In this document: positions 26,871 to 35,256 of the stretch, piece after piece
Layout: each line of letters opens with the position of its first letter
Position numbering within the stretch: the first letter of the stretch is position 1
From: NORP110 sp051251595
GTDB lineage: Bacteria > Pseudomonadota > Alphaproteobacteria > Rhodobacterales > Rhodobacteraceae
Reading direction: 5' to 3'
DNA: 64,000 nt
Assembly (NCBI GenBank): GCA_051251595.1
Contig: JBPOFA010000005.1
Coordinates: forward strand, 1-64,000
Notes under the pieces: model-generated
Told to the model about the DNA's origin: nothing
The model's database searches: none
Seen by the model: only the letters and a program-made list of their open reading frames with translations
Program-made: the position numbers and the translations under genes

Positions 26871-27502
26871 TGAAAGGTTTGATTATTGCCTCTGCACTCG
26901 CATTTGGACTGGGCGCGTCCCCGGCTTCGGCCGGGTTTCTGGATTGGTGGCTTACCCCCGATCAACAGGGGCGGCTGTTCATACAGCGGGGGGACTATCA
27001 GCAAGCTGCACGGATGTTTGAAGACCCGGACTGGAAAGCCCAGGCCTTTTACATGGCGGGTGATTTCGCCAATGCCGCCGCGCTTTACGAAAAGATGGAC
27101 ACGCCGGAAGGCAAATTCCGCCTGGGGAACGCGCTGGCAAAACAGGAAAAGCTGGAGGAGGCGATCGCGGCCTATCAACAGGCTTTGGAAATGAAACCTG
27201 ACTTTCCAGAGGCGACCTTTAACCTAGACTGGGTCACCGGCCTGAAAGAGCTGGATGAAAAAGAATACGACGATGCAGGCGGCACCGAAGGCGCTTTGCG
27301 GGCCGACAGAACGGTGTTCGATGACAAGGCCGACAATGCGGTCGGCGAAGTTTCAAAGGAACAGTTTCAATCCCAGGGCGGGCTAAGTGATGCGCAGATG
27401 CAGGATATGTGGATGGAGCGCGTGCAAACGACCCCCGCTGATTTCTTGCAGTTCAAGTTTGCCTATCAACTGAACCAGCAAGACCAAGAGGCCGCAGAAT
27501 GA
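26870..27502 (+). CDS. Exported TPR protein of the Bat module
   Basis: A 210-residue protein with a signal peptide ending near residue 20 (SPASA) and about three TPR units (RGDYQQAARMFEDPDW, AGDFANAAALYEKM, EKLEEAIAAYQQALEMKPDFPEATFNL). In Bat operons such proteins (BatC/BatE types) accompany BatA and BatB. The ATG at 26870 overlaps the BatB-like stop codon and is the start that gives the signal peptide. It overlaps batD by four bases. Confidence 0.85.
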   Translation: MKGLIIASALAFGLGASPASAGFLDWWLTPDQQGRLFIQRGDYQQAARMFEDPDWKAQAFYMAGDFANAAALYEKMDTPEGKFRLGNALAKQEKLEEAIAAYQQALEMKPDFPEATFNLDWVTGLKELDEKEYDDAGGTEGALRADRTVFDDKADNAVGEVSKEQFQSQGGLSDAQMQDMWMERVQTTPADFLQFKFAYQLNQQDQEAAE

Positions 27503-28848
27503 GATTTGCAGCCGCGCTGATTTTGTTCCTGATCGGGGCGCCTTTATGGGCCCAGGAAAGCGCCGAGCCGACCAGCGCCGCTGCAAACATCAAGACGCAT
27601 TATGAACCAGAGGGGCAGATATTCGTGGGTCAAACCGTGCGTCTGTGGGTGGAAATCACGACGCCCGGGACGGTCAGCACGCCCCCCCAATACCCAGAGC
27701 TTAAGGTTGACGGGGCTATTTCATTGCTGCCGGAACAGCTCGGCGTCAATTTTACGGACCGTGAAACCGGGAACGCAGGGCTAAGCCAACGCTACGTCAT
27801 CATCCCGCAACGCCCGGGGCAAATGGATGTCCCGTCTTTTCAGGTGAGCATTGGCATTACACGCGACGGCACGGAACAGCCGCTGACGCTGGACGTCACG
27901 CCGGCCCCAATCGACGTTGTTTTGCCGGACGGGGTAGAGGGGCTAGATCGTGTGGTGACCACGTCGGACATGACGGTCACCGAAAAATATGATCAAGAAG
28001 CAACCGGCTTGAAGGTCGGCGACGCTTTAGAGCGGCAGGTTACGATTGTCGCTGGCGGTACTTTCGCGCTTGCATTGCCAGAGGTCACGTTTGAGCAGGT
28101 CGAGGGAACAAAGATTTACCCCGCGCAGCCGCAACTGAGTGATCAAACCAACCGAGGAAGCTATGAGGCCACTCGGATCGACGCTGCGACCTATGTGTTT
28201 CAAAAGGCAGGCGCAGTTCAACTTCCGGAAATCAAGGTAAGTTGGTTTGATCCTGAAAAGAAGGCTGTTCAGGAAACCGTCTTGCCCGCGCTCGACATCG
28301 AGGTTGCCCCGAACCCAGCCTATGAGGCCCAGCAAAAAGCGCTAGAAGCCGAACAAAAGCGCACCGACATATTGCAGCAAATCGCGGCTGTTCTGCTTTG
28401 GATCAAAACGCATATTGCCTTGATCACAACACTTGCCGTTGTGGCCTATTTCCTGCGCTTGGCGGTCAAACGATTTGGCCCTGTCGTGCTTCGGGAATGG
28501 AAGGACGCGCGTGAAAGGGCCGAAAAATCAGAAGGGCGCGCGTTCAAAAATTTCACCACAGCTGCACGCTCAGGTGACGGTGAAAAGATGCGCACGGCCT
28601 TTTGGTCCTGGCTCAATCATTTTTCGGCGGCCGACACGACGGCGACATTTGCAAATCTTGCACAAGGCCTCGATCCGAGCGATCGGGCGCAAATGGAAAA
28701 ATTCCTTGCGGGCAGCGGTTCTGACGCCGGGTCTGCGGACGGATTTCGCACATCAGTGACGGCATTGCGCAAAGTTCTGTTGGCAAAAGAAAACAAACCG
28801 ACCGCCCTGCAAAAAGGCGGGTTGAACCCACGCGGGGCCGCGCGGTAA
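27499..28848 (+). CDS. BatD-like oxygen-tolerance protein
   Basis: A 449-residue protein: signal peptide (cleaved near LWAQ, residue 19), beta-rich periplasmic domains with YEPEGQIFVGQTVRLWVEI near the start, one membrane helix around residues 295-320 and a cytoplasmic helical tail. This matches BatD (family name from Bacteroides aerotolerance work). It closes the MoxR-DUF58-DUF4381-BatA-BatB-TPR-BatD unit. What the complex does in this organism is unknown; envelope protein assembly or stress protection are the usual suggestions. Confidence 0.85.
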   Translation: MRFAAALILFLIGAPLWAQESAEPTSAAANIKTHYEPEGQIFVGQTVRLWVEITTPGTVSTPPQYPELKVDGAISLLPEQLGVNFTDRETGNAGLSQRYVIIPQRPGQMDVPSFQVSIGITRDGTEQPLTLDVTPAPIDVVLPDGVEGLDRVVTTSDMTVTEKYDQEATGLKVGDALERQVTIVAGGTFALALPEVTFEQVEGTKIYPAQPQLSDQTNRGSYEATRIDAATYVFQKAGAVQLPEIKVSWFDPEKKAVQETVLPALDIEVAPNPAYEAQQKALEAEQKRTDILQQIAAVLLWIKTHIALITTLAVVAYFLRLAVKRFGPVVLREWKDARERAEKSEGRAFKNFTTAARSGDGEKMRTAFWSWLNHFSAADTTATFANLAQGLDPSDRAQMEKFLAGSGSDAGSADGFRTSVTALRKVLLAKENKPTALQKGGLNPRGAAR

Positions 28849-28979
28849 GCGTTCCCCAGCCATCGGCAAAAATCACGCACCTGCGCGAAAACCACAAGGT
28901 TTTGCTGCTGGTCGCTTAGCGCCGCGCCGGTGGACCCGCTAAGTAAAAACACGTGGTTATAGACACAAGGATATCAAAG

Positions 28980-29531
28980 ATGAGCAATACCAATCAGGAC
29001 GACCAAGTGTTAAACCCAAAGTGGTTCACAATATTTGGGATCATCGTTGTGATCGCAGGCATCGCCGCGATCATTTTTCCACTGGCTTCGACGCTCGCGA
29101 TAAAGCTCATTATCGGGTGGGCGCTGTTGTTTCTGGGCGTTGGCTATTTGATCAGCGCATTTCGGTCTGAAAAGAAAGCCGGACGTACTATGAACATGGT
29201 GCTGGGTGTGCTTTTCGTCATCGTCGGCGGGTGGATGGCCTTCAACCTGTTTGAAGGTGTCATCGGACTTACAATCATCCTGGCCGTCAGCTTTGTTGTG
29301 CAGGGCTTTATCGAGGTTTCCGATGCCTGGTCACGCCGCCCTGGTGTGGGTTGGGGCTGGCTGATGGTGTCTGGGATAATCTCTATCCTCGCCGGTGTTT
29401 TGATCTTTAACGATCTGCCATCGTCTGCGGTCTGGGCGCTTGGGCTTTTGGTTGGGATCAACCTGATTTCTTCGGGCATGTACTTTTTGGCCATGGGCGG
29501 TGTTATCCGCCAGCTGAACGCCGCGAAATAG
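28980..29531 (+). CDS. HdeD-like (DUF308) membrane protein
   Basis: A 183-residue polytopic protein with about six helices, spanning from WFTIFGIIVVIAGIAAIIFP to ISSGMYFLAMG. DUF308/HdeD proteins are implicated in acid resistance in Escherichia coli; the role here is not established. The ATG at 28980 has CAAGGA upstream. It is a single-gene unit, 131 bases after batD and followed by a strong hairpin. Confidence 0.87.
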   Translation: MSNTNQDDQVLNPKWFTIFGIIVVIAGIAAIIFPLASTLAIKLIIGWALLFLGVGYLISAFRSEKKAGRTMNMVLGVLFVIVGGWMAFNLFEGVIGLTIILAVSFVVQGFIEVSDAWSRRPGVGWGWLMVSGIISILAGVLIFNDLPSSAVWALGLLVGINLISSGMYFLAMGGVIRQLNAAK

Positions 29532-29537
29532 CGCAGA

Positions 29538-29560
29538 AGGCCGGGGTTTTGCCCCGGCCT
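29538..29560 (+). terminator. Hairpin after the HdeD-like gene
   Basis: AGGCCGGGG (29538-29546) pairs perfectly with CCCCGGCCT (29552-29560) around TTTTG, six bases after the stop. No T-run follows, but stem strength and position favour termination. Confidence 0.6.
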
Positions 29561-29672
29561 ATCTGACCCAGAGCTGTACATTTTTCACCTGCAGCCCATT
29601 GAAACACATTCCATGACAGAACATGTGGTCTGACTGCTTGTTCATTGGCGCCTAGGACCCTACATCTCTGTT

Positions 29673-30473
29673 ATGAAAAGATGGATCCCCTTTGTTAAAT
29701 CACCACCCGTTGTGGCCGTGATCAAGCTGAACGGCGTTATTGCGTCCGGTGGCCGTGGCACCTCATTGAACGATGCCGGGCTGGCCTCGATGATTGAACG
29801 TGCGTTTAAACGAGGCAAACCGGCAGCCGTGGCCCTGTCGATCAATTCGCCTGGGGGCTCGCCTGTTCAATCGTCATTGATTGCAGCGCGCATTCGTCGG
29901 CTTGCCGATGAAAAGAACATTCCCGTTTTCGCGTTTGTCGAGGATGTGGCCGCCTCTGGTGGATATTGGCTGGCGTCTGCGGCAGATGAGATTTGGTTGG
30001 ACCAAAGTTCTATCGTTGGATCCATCGGAGTGATTTCTGCCGGTTTCGGATTGCATGAATTCATCGCAAGCCACGGCATAGAAAGACGTGTGCACACGGC
30101 TGGAAAATCAAAAAGCGTGATGGACCCGTTCAAGCCCGAAAAGGCAGCCGATGTGAAACGCCTGAACGCGCTGCTGACACAGATGCATGAAACCTTCATC
30201 CAGCAGATCAAATCTCGGCGTGGGCCAAAGTTGAGCCAGGACACGGATTTGTTCACCGGCGAATTCTGGCTTGGGCAAACCGGCGTGGATCTTGGCCTGG
30301 CCGATGGTATCGGTCATCTGGTTCCAAAGATGAAGGAACGGTACGGCAAAGATGTCCGCTTGGTGGCCTATTCGCAACGCAAGCCGTTCTTGCAACGTTT
30401 TGGCGCGCAAATGATGGATGAAGCGCTTTATAGCATCGAGGAGCGCGCAGAATATGCGCGGTTTGGACTTTAG
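29673..30473 (+). CDS. S49-family peptidase (SppA-like)
   Basis: A 266-residue short-form signal-peptide-peptidase-like serine protease. The nucleophile is Ser95 in DVAASGGYWLAS and the base is likely Lys147 in GKSKSVMDPF. Their spacing of 52 matches the Ser/Lys dyad of short bacterial SppA. SINSPGG forms the substrate-binding loop. Unlike many SppA proteins there is no obvious N-terminal membrane helix, so it may be peripheral or cytoplasmic. It probably heads a unit with the next small gene, whose ATG abuts its stop codon. Confidence 0.9.
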   Translation: MKRWIPFVKSPPVVAVIKLNGVIASGGRGTSLNDAGLASMIERAFKRGKPAAVALSINSPGGSPVQSSLIAARIRRLADEKNIPVFAFVEDVAASGGYWLASAADEIWLDQSSIVGSIGVISAGFGLHEFIASHGIERRVHTAGKSKSVMDPFKPEKAADVKRLNALLTQMHETFIQQIKSRRGPKLSQDTDLFTGEFWLGQTGVDLGLADGIGHLVPKMKERYGKDVRLVAYSQRKPFLQRFGAQMMDEALYSIEERAEYARFGL

Positions 30474-30641
30474 ATGATGATCAAAGCCGTCTCGTTGTTT
30501 TTGATTGGGATTCTCGTTCTGGCGATGTTCGGGCGGCTGAAATACCCCGGTCAAAAACGGCTCGAGGCTGCAAAATGTCCTAAATGTGGACGCTTTAAAA
30601 TCGGCAAGAGCGAATGCGATTGTTCTTCGGGAAAATCTTGA
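30474..30641 (+). CDS. 55-residue membrane-anchored zinc-ribbon protein
   Basis: A short gene starting directly after the S49 peptidase stop codon and ending three bases before the antiporter. It encodes an N-terminal membrane helix (about residues 4-20, SLFLIGILVLAMFG) and a small cysteine module: CPKC (35, 38) and CDC (48, 50), separated by basic residues. Four Cys in this arrangement suggest a tiny zinc ribbon facing the cytoplasm. The tight spacing on both sides argues that it is real. Function unknown; possibly an accessory of the peptidase or antiporter. Confidence 0.8.
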   Translation: MMIKAVSLFLIGILVLAMFGRLKYPGQKRLEAAKCPKCGRFKIGKSECDCSSGKS

Positions 30642-30644
30642 GTT

Positions 30645-31610
30645 ATGGATCTCATTCACGTTGTTCTTGGGCTGGTCATTCTGCTGTTTGCAGGCGACAT
30701 TCTTGTACGCGGGGCTGTCAACCTTAGCCTACGTCTTGGCATTCCGGCGCTGATCGTCAGCCTGACGGTGGTCGCGATCGGAACATCCGCCCCCGAAATG
30801 TTGGTTGGCATCGATGCGGTGCGCAAGGGCGTCCCGGGCTTGGCCGTGGGGAATGTCGTCGGATCCAACATCTCAAACATTCTGTTGGTGCTTGGCGTTC
30901 CGGCGTTGATTTTCGGTCTAGGAACGGCAAATTCCAGGCCGCTGCGCGAATTTGGACAAATGGTCGTCGCGACGGGGCTGTTCATCATTTTTGCGATGCT
31001 GACCCCCATCACCTGGGTGCATGGTCTCATTCTGGTCGCGGTGTTTTTGTTTATCCTTGGTCAATCCGTCTACACCGCGCGGATGGAGCGCGGTGCAACG
31101 AAAGCTGCCTGTGACGAAGAGATCGACATCGAGGGGGCCGATCCGCATACTCCGTGGTGGAAAATTATTGGCTTTTTAGTCGTTGGTTTGATTGGATTGC
31201 CAATCGGCGCAAATCTGTTGGTGTCTGGCGCAACCAACATTGCCCGCGATTTTCATGTGAGCGAGACGGTGATCGGGCTAACCTTGGTCGCTGTTGGTAC
31301 GTCCTTGCCAGAGCTGGCCACGACAATCACCGCCGCGTTTCGTCGCGAAACTGATGTGGCCTTGGGCAATGTCCTGGGCTCTAACATCGCCAACCTTCTG
31401 GCGATCATCGGGATATCTACGTTCTTCGGCGAAATCCCTGTGTCCAAGGGCATCCTTTATGTGGACATGTGGGTGATGGCGGCATCTGTTGCCTTGCTTG
31501 CTCCGTTTATCTTCTTCAAACTTAACCTGTCCAGAATTTGGGGAGGGGCCTTTACAGGGCTTTATGTCGTCTATGTCTTGTTCGTTTTGTTCCGCGGGGG
31601 CGGCGCATGA
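30645..31610 (+). CDS. Calcium/sodium antiporter (YrbG/NCX family)
   Basis: A 321-residue protein with about ten helices and the two alpha repeats of the cation/Ca2+ exchanger superfamily: VVAIGTSAPEM with VGNVVGSNISNILL in the first half, and LVAVGTSLPELATTI with GNVLGSNIANLL in the second. The paired acidic residues (GTSAPE, GTSLPE) are the ion ligands. It should exchange Ca2+ against Na+ or H+ across the inner membrane. Its stop overlaps the next start (ATGA). Confidence 0.93.
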   Translation: MDLIHVVLGLVILLFAGDILVRGAVNLSLRLGIPALIVSLTVVAIGTSAPEMLVGIDAVRKGVPGLAVGNVVGSNISNILLVLGVPALIFGLGTANSRPLREFGQMVVATGLFIIFAMLTPITWVHGLILVAVFLFILGQSVYTARMERGATKAACDEEIDIEGADPHTPWWKIIGFLVVGLIGLPIGANLLVSGATNIARDFHVSETVIGLTLVAVGTSLPELATTITAAFRRETDVALGNVLGSNIANLLAIIGISTFFGEIPVSKGILYVDMWVMAASVALLAPFIFFKLNLSRIWGGAFTGLYVVYVLFVLFRGGGA

Positions 31611-32395
31611 TTGAAAAACGCGCACTGGTTACAGGCGCGGGGAAACGCCTGGGGCGCGCAATGGCGCTGTGTCTTGCCGAAAACGGATACGACGTTGCTG
31701 TCCATTACAACACGTCCGAAGAACAGGCGCTGGCCGTCGCAGCAGAGATCAGGGCCCTGGGGCGAAGAGCAGAGGTGCTTTGCGCGGATTTGCTGGACGA
31801 GGCCGAAACCCAGTCGCTGATCGGCAGGGCGTCAGAGGCACTGGGTGGTCCGTTGACGGTGCTGGTCAACAACGCATCCATTTTTGAATATGACAATATC
31901 GAAACTGCGACCAAGCAAAGCTGGGATCGCAATGTCGGGTCGAATTTGCGCGCGCCCTTTGTGTTGACCCAAAATTTCGTAAAGGCGGTGCCCGATCCAA
32001 CGCTCGACGCGAATGGAGAGCCGGTTGCAAATGCGCTTGTCGTCAACATGCTCGACCAACGGGTGCGAAAGCTGACGCCAGAGTTCATGACCTACACAAT
32101 GTCCAAGATGGCGCTATGGGCGCTGACCAAAACAATGGCACAAGCGCTTGGCCCTGCGGTTCGGGTCAACGCGATCGGGCCGGGGCCGACATTGCGCGGT
32201 GAAAACGAGCCGAGTGAACGGTTTGAAAAACAGCGCTCTGGCACCGTTCTGGAAAGAGGCTCTAACCCAGAAGACATCGTTTCTGCGCTGGTTTACTTGC
32301 TGAATGCGCATGGTGTGACGGGGCAATTATTATGTGTCGATGGTGGTCAACACCTTGGTTGGCAGTCAAAGGACATTATCGGACCAGAGCAATAA
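31607..32395 (+). CDS. SDR reductase of the PTR1/FolM (pteridine reductase) type
   Basis: A 262-residue short-chain dehydrogenase. Its cofactor motif TGAGKRLG (residues 9-16) fits TGx3RxG of pteridine reductases. The catalytic set is Asp150, Tyr163 and Lys167, with spacings of 13 and 4 as in PTR1. This suggests NADPH-dependent reduction of dihydropterins or dihydrofolate. The start at ATG 31607 overlaps the antiporter stop, and upstream in-frame codons lie inside that gene. Substrate assignment rests on motif spacing only; a general SDR function is the alternative. Confidence 0.82.
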   Translation: MIEKRALVTGAGKRLGRAMALCLAENGYDVAVHYNTSEEQALAVAAEIRALGRRAEVLCADLLDEAETQSLIGRASEALGGPLTVLVNNASIFEYDNIETATKQSWDRNVGSNLRAPFVLTQNFVKAVPDPTLDANGEPVANALVVNMLDQRVRKLTPEFMTYTMSKMALWALTKTMAQALGPAVRVNAIGPGPTLRGENEPSERFEKQRSGTVLERGSNPEDIVSALVYLLNAHGVTGQLLCVDGGQHLGWQSKDIIGPEQ

Positions 32396-32508
32396 AGCCG
32401 CCATTGCCGTGCAAGTTGTGCACTTCGGCCGCACGTGTCACATGACCGTCATAAATTTAGCAACGTTTTCAACTCGTTGTGCGAAGAGCAAAAAAATGTA
32501 CTTATATA

Positions 32509-32537
32509 ACAGACACTTAATTAAGTGCCTGTTTTTT
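32509..32537 (+). terminator. Intrinsic terminator upstream of uvrC
   Basis: ACAGACACTT (32509-32518) pairs with AAGTGCCTGT (32523-32532), with one mismatch and loop AATT, followed by TTTTTT (32532-32537). It probably ends the transcript that includes the SDR gene. Confidence 0.75.
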
Positions 32538-32594
32538 AAGCAAAACGGCGAAGCTGCCAAAAACTAAGGAAAAAATGGCGACATCCGAAACTTA

Positions 32595-32622
32595 CCACCA
32601 AGGTTATCCACAGGTTTGGTGG
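32595..32622. promoter_or_regulatory. DnaA-box-like site inside an inverted repeat upstream of uvrC
   Basis: TTATCCACA (32604-32612) matches the DnaA box consensus. It lies between CCACCAA (32595-32601) and TTGGTGG (32616-32622), a 7-bp inverted repeat. About 60 bases further on uvrC starts. A lone box may bind DnaA as a regulator; it could also be chance. Confidence 0.4.
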
Positions 32623-32679
32623 GTATGTTTACTCTTGCCTCGAACGAAATAAGGTTGCAGCCACTTCAGGAATCATAAT

Positions 32680-34566
32680 TTGACCGATCAGGCAGATAAA
32701 GGCACCGCAAACATGTCGAACCCACCCAAAGGGCATCACTGCATCCAAGGTTATCTGAACAGTTTGGATAACTCGCCCGGAGTGTATCGGATGTTGGATG
32801 AAAAAGGTGCGGTTCTTTATGTGGGCAAGGCCCGCAACCTAAAAAAGCGCGTGTCAAACTACGCCAAGCCTTTGGGGCATTCGCCGCGCATCTCTCGGAT
32901 GATCTCTGAAACGACATCAATGATGTTTCTGACGACAAAGACAGAAACCGAAGCGTTGTTGTTGGAACAAAATCTGATCAAGCAGCTCAAGCCGCGCTAC
33001 AACGTGTTGTTGCGGGATGACAAATCCTTTCCGAACATTCTGGTGTCCAAGCGCCATGGGTTTCCCCAAATCAAGAAACATCGGGGCGCCAAAAAGGAAC
33101 CGGGCAATTACTATGGTCCGTTCGCAAGTGCCGGGGCGGTGAACCGGACGCTCAACCAATTGCAAAAAGTCTTTCTGCTGCGCAATTGCACCGATGCCAC
33201 GTTTGAAAGCCGGACGCGCCCTTGTTTGCTTTATCAAATCAAAAGATGCAGCGCGCCTTGTGTGGGGTACATTTCCGAAAGCGACTACGGCGATCTGGTC
33301 TCTGACGCGGAACGTTTTCTGCAGGGAAAATCCACCAATGTTCAAACGGAGCTGGCCACGGAAATGAACAAGGCCAGCGAAGAGATGGAATTTGAACGCG
33401 CCGCTGCGATCCGGGATCGTATCCGCGCCCTGACGCAGGTTCAGGAAAGCCAGGGCATTAACCCCCAAGGTGTGGCAGAGGCCGACGTGGTGGCCGTTCA
33501 CATGGATGGTGGACAGGCCTGTGTGCAGGTGTTTTTCATCCGTGCAAATCAAAATTGGGGCAACCGCGACTATTACCCCAAAACCGGGGCGGGCGCGGAA
33601 GAGCCGGAAATCCTTCAGGCCTTCGTTGGCCAATTCTATGACACCAAGGAACCCCCGCGCTTGGTGTTGCTAAGCCACCCGATCGAAGATGTCGATCTGA
33701 TGGAAGAAGCTTTGGCGCAAAAGGCCGGCCGCAAGGTAGAGCTGGCCGTTCCAATCCGTGGCGAAAAGGCAGAGCTGATTGCAAATGCGGTGCGCAACGC
33801 CCGCGAGAGCCTGGCTCGCAAAATGTCTGAAACGGCGACGCAAGGGAAACTGCTTGCCGGCCTGGCAGAGGCCTTTGATCTGGAAGGGCCGCCAAAGCGG
33901 ATAGAGGTTTACGATAACTCACACATCCAGGGCGCCCATGCGGTCGGGGCGATGATCGTTTCAGGGCCCGAAGGTTTTATCAAAAGCCAATACCGAAAAT
34001 ACAACATCCGTGGGGATGATCTGACGCCGGGGGATGACTTTGGCATGATGAAAGAGGTCCTGACGCGGCGGTTCTCAAGGCTGCAAAAAGAAGACCCGGA
34101 CCGACAGGGGGGCACCTGGCCTGATCTGTTGCTCATCGACGGCGGGGCCGGGCAGGTCAGCGCCGTGGCAGAGATCCTTAAGGAACAGGGTGTCGAAGAC
34201 ATCGCCATGGTTGGTGTGGCCAAGGGCGTTGATCGGGATGCTGGCAAAGAAGAGTTCTATCGACGTGGGCAGCGCCCCTTTGCGCTGCGTCACAATGATC
34301 CGGTTTTGTATTTCGTTCAGCGCTTGCGGGATGAGGCCCACAGGTTCGCCATCGGAACGCATCGCAGCAAGCGGTCCAAGGCGATTGGTGCCACGCCGTT
34401 GGATGAGGTTGCAGGGGTCGGAGCATCGCGAAAAAAGGCCTTGCTCAGTCATTTCGGAAGCGCCAAGGCCGTCAGCCGGGCAGGGCTTGCCGATCTGAAA
34501 GCGGTCGAAGGTATCTCTGACAGAATTGCAGAGACGATCTATGACTTCTTCCATGACCGGGGCTGA
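32680..34566 (+). CDS. uvrC: Excinuclease ABC subunit C
   Basis: A 628-residue nucleotide-excision-repair endonuclease that makes both incisions after UvrAB loading. It shows the GIY-YIG domain (SPGVYRMLDEKGAVLYVGKARNLKKRV), a Cys cluster region, a UVR helix pair (EMEFERAAAIRDRIRAL), the RNase H-like domain (EVYDNSHIQGAHAVGAMIV, LLLIDGGAGQ) and C-terminal HhH motifs (GVGASRKKALLSHFGSAKAV). The start is taken as TTG at 32680 with AGGA upstream, giving an MTDQ N terminus like relatives; ATG at 32713 is an alternative. pgsA, moaD and moaE follow closely. Confidence 0.95.
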   Translation: MTDQADKGTANMSNPPKGHHCIQGYLNSLDNSPGVYRMLDEKGAVLYVGKARNLKKRVSNYAKPLGHSPRISRMISETTSMMFLTTKTETEALLLEQNLIKQLKPRYNVLLRDDKSFPNILVSKRHGFPQIKKHRGAKKEPGNYYGPFASAGAVNRTLNQLQKVFLLRNCTDATFESRTRPCLLYQIKRCSAPCVGYISESDYGDLVSDAERFLQGKSTNVQTELATEMNKASEEMEFERAAAIRDRIRALTQVQESQGINPQGVAEADVVAVHMDGGQACVQVFFIRANQNWGNRDYYPKTGAGAEEPEILQAFVGQFYDTKEPPRLVLLSHPIEDVDLMEEALAQKAGRKVELAVPIRGEKAELIANAVRNARESLARKMSETATQGKLLAGLAEAFDLEGPPKRIEVYDNSHIQGAHAVGAMIVSGPEGFIKSQYRKYNIRGDDLTPGDDFGMMKEVLTRRFSRLQKEDPDRQGGTWPDLLLIDGGAGQVSAVAEILKEQGVEDIAMVGVAKGVDRDAGKEEFYRRGQRPFALRHNDPVLYFVQRLRDEAHRFAIGTHRSKRSKAIGATPLDEVAGVGASRKKALLSHFGSAKAVSRAGLADLKAVEGISDRIAETIYDFFHDRG

Positions 34567-34584
34567 CAGGTTAAGGGTGTTTGT

Positions 34585-35256
34585 ATGACATGGACAATTC
34601 CGAATATTCTCACGGTTCTCAGACTATTGGCCGCCCCTGGCCTGGTCGTGATGTTCCTGTACTTCACCCGCCCCTGGGCTGATCTGTTTGCCTTGCTGCT
34701 GTTCGTATCGGCAGCGGTGACAGACTGGTTCGACGGCTATCTGGCGCGCACCTGGAAACAGGAAAGCAAGTTCGGCACCATGCTGGACCCGATCGCCGAC
34801 AAGGCGATGGTGGTGATTGCATTGCTGGTGATCACCGGGTTCATGGGCATGAACGCGTGGATCTTGTTACCCGCCACGATGATCATATTCCGGGAAGTCT
34901 TCGTTTCAGGATTGCGTGAATTTTTGGGGGCCGATGCTGGGACGCTGAAAGTCACGAAACTGGCCAAGTGGAAAACCACGGCGCAGATGATCGCTATTTC
35001 AGTTCTGTTCGCGACGGGTATGTTTGAACATTATTTTGTGATGCACAGCTTTGGCATGGACAATGCGATGGTTTCAGACGTGCTTAACAACAAAGTCGAA
35101 GATGTGATGGGCCTTGGGTGGAAATACCAGGGCATGGTCTGGAGCTTTAGGATCGGTGTCGTCATGCTTTGGGTGGCCGCTATTCTTACGCTGATCACCG
35201 GTTGGGATTACTTCAACAAGTCTCGGCCGTTTCTTAGGGACGAAAACCTCAAATGA
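34585..35256 (+). CDS. pgsA: CDP-diacylglycerol--glycerol-3-phosphate 3-phosphatidyltransferase
   Basis: A 223-residue inner-membrane enzyme making phosphatidylglycerol-phosphate. The CDP-alcohol phosphotransferase motif DGx2ARx8Gx3Dx3D is complete: it starts at DGYLAR and ends at GTMLDPIADK. Several membrane helices surround it, including an N-terminal IPNILTVLRLLAAPGLVVMF. It lies 18 bases after uvrC, a common neighbour pair, and overlaps moaD by four bases. Confidence 0.95.
   Translation: MTWTIPNILTVLRLLAAPGLVVMFLYFTRPWADLFALLLFVSAAVTDWFDGYLARTWKQESKFGTMLDPIADKAMVVIALLVITGFMGMNAWILLPATMIIFREVFVSGLREFLGADAGTLKVTKLAKWKTTAQMIAISVLFATGMFEHYFVMHSFGMDNAMVSDVLNNKVEDVMGLGWKYQGMVWSFRIGVVMLWVAAILTLITGWDYFNKSRPFLRDENLK

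Noticed and set aside
32604..32612. Replication origin at the DnaA-box-like site
   Set aside because: Only one box is seen, with no AT-rich unwinding region or box cluster, so it is listed only as a possible regulatory site.
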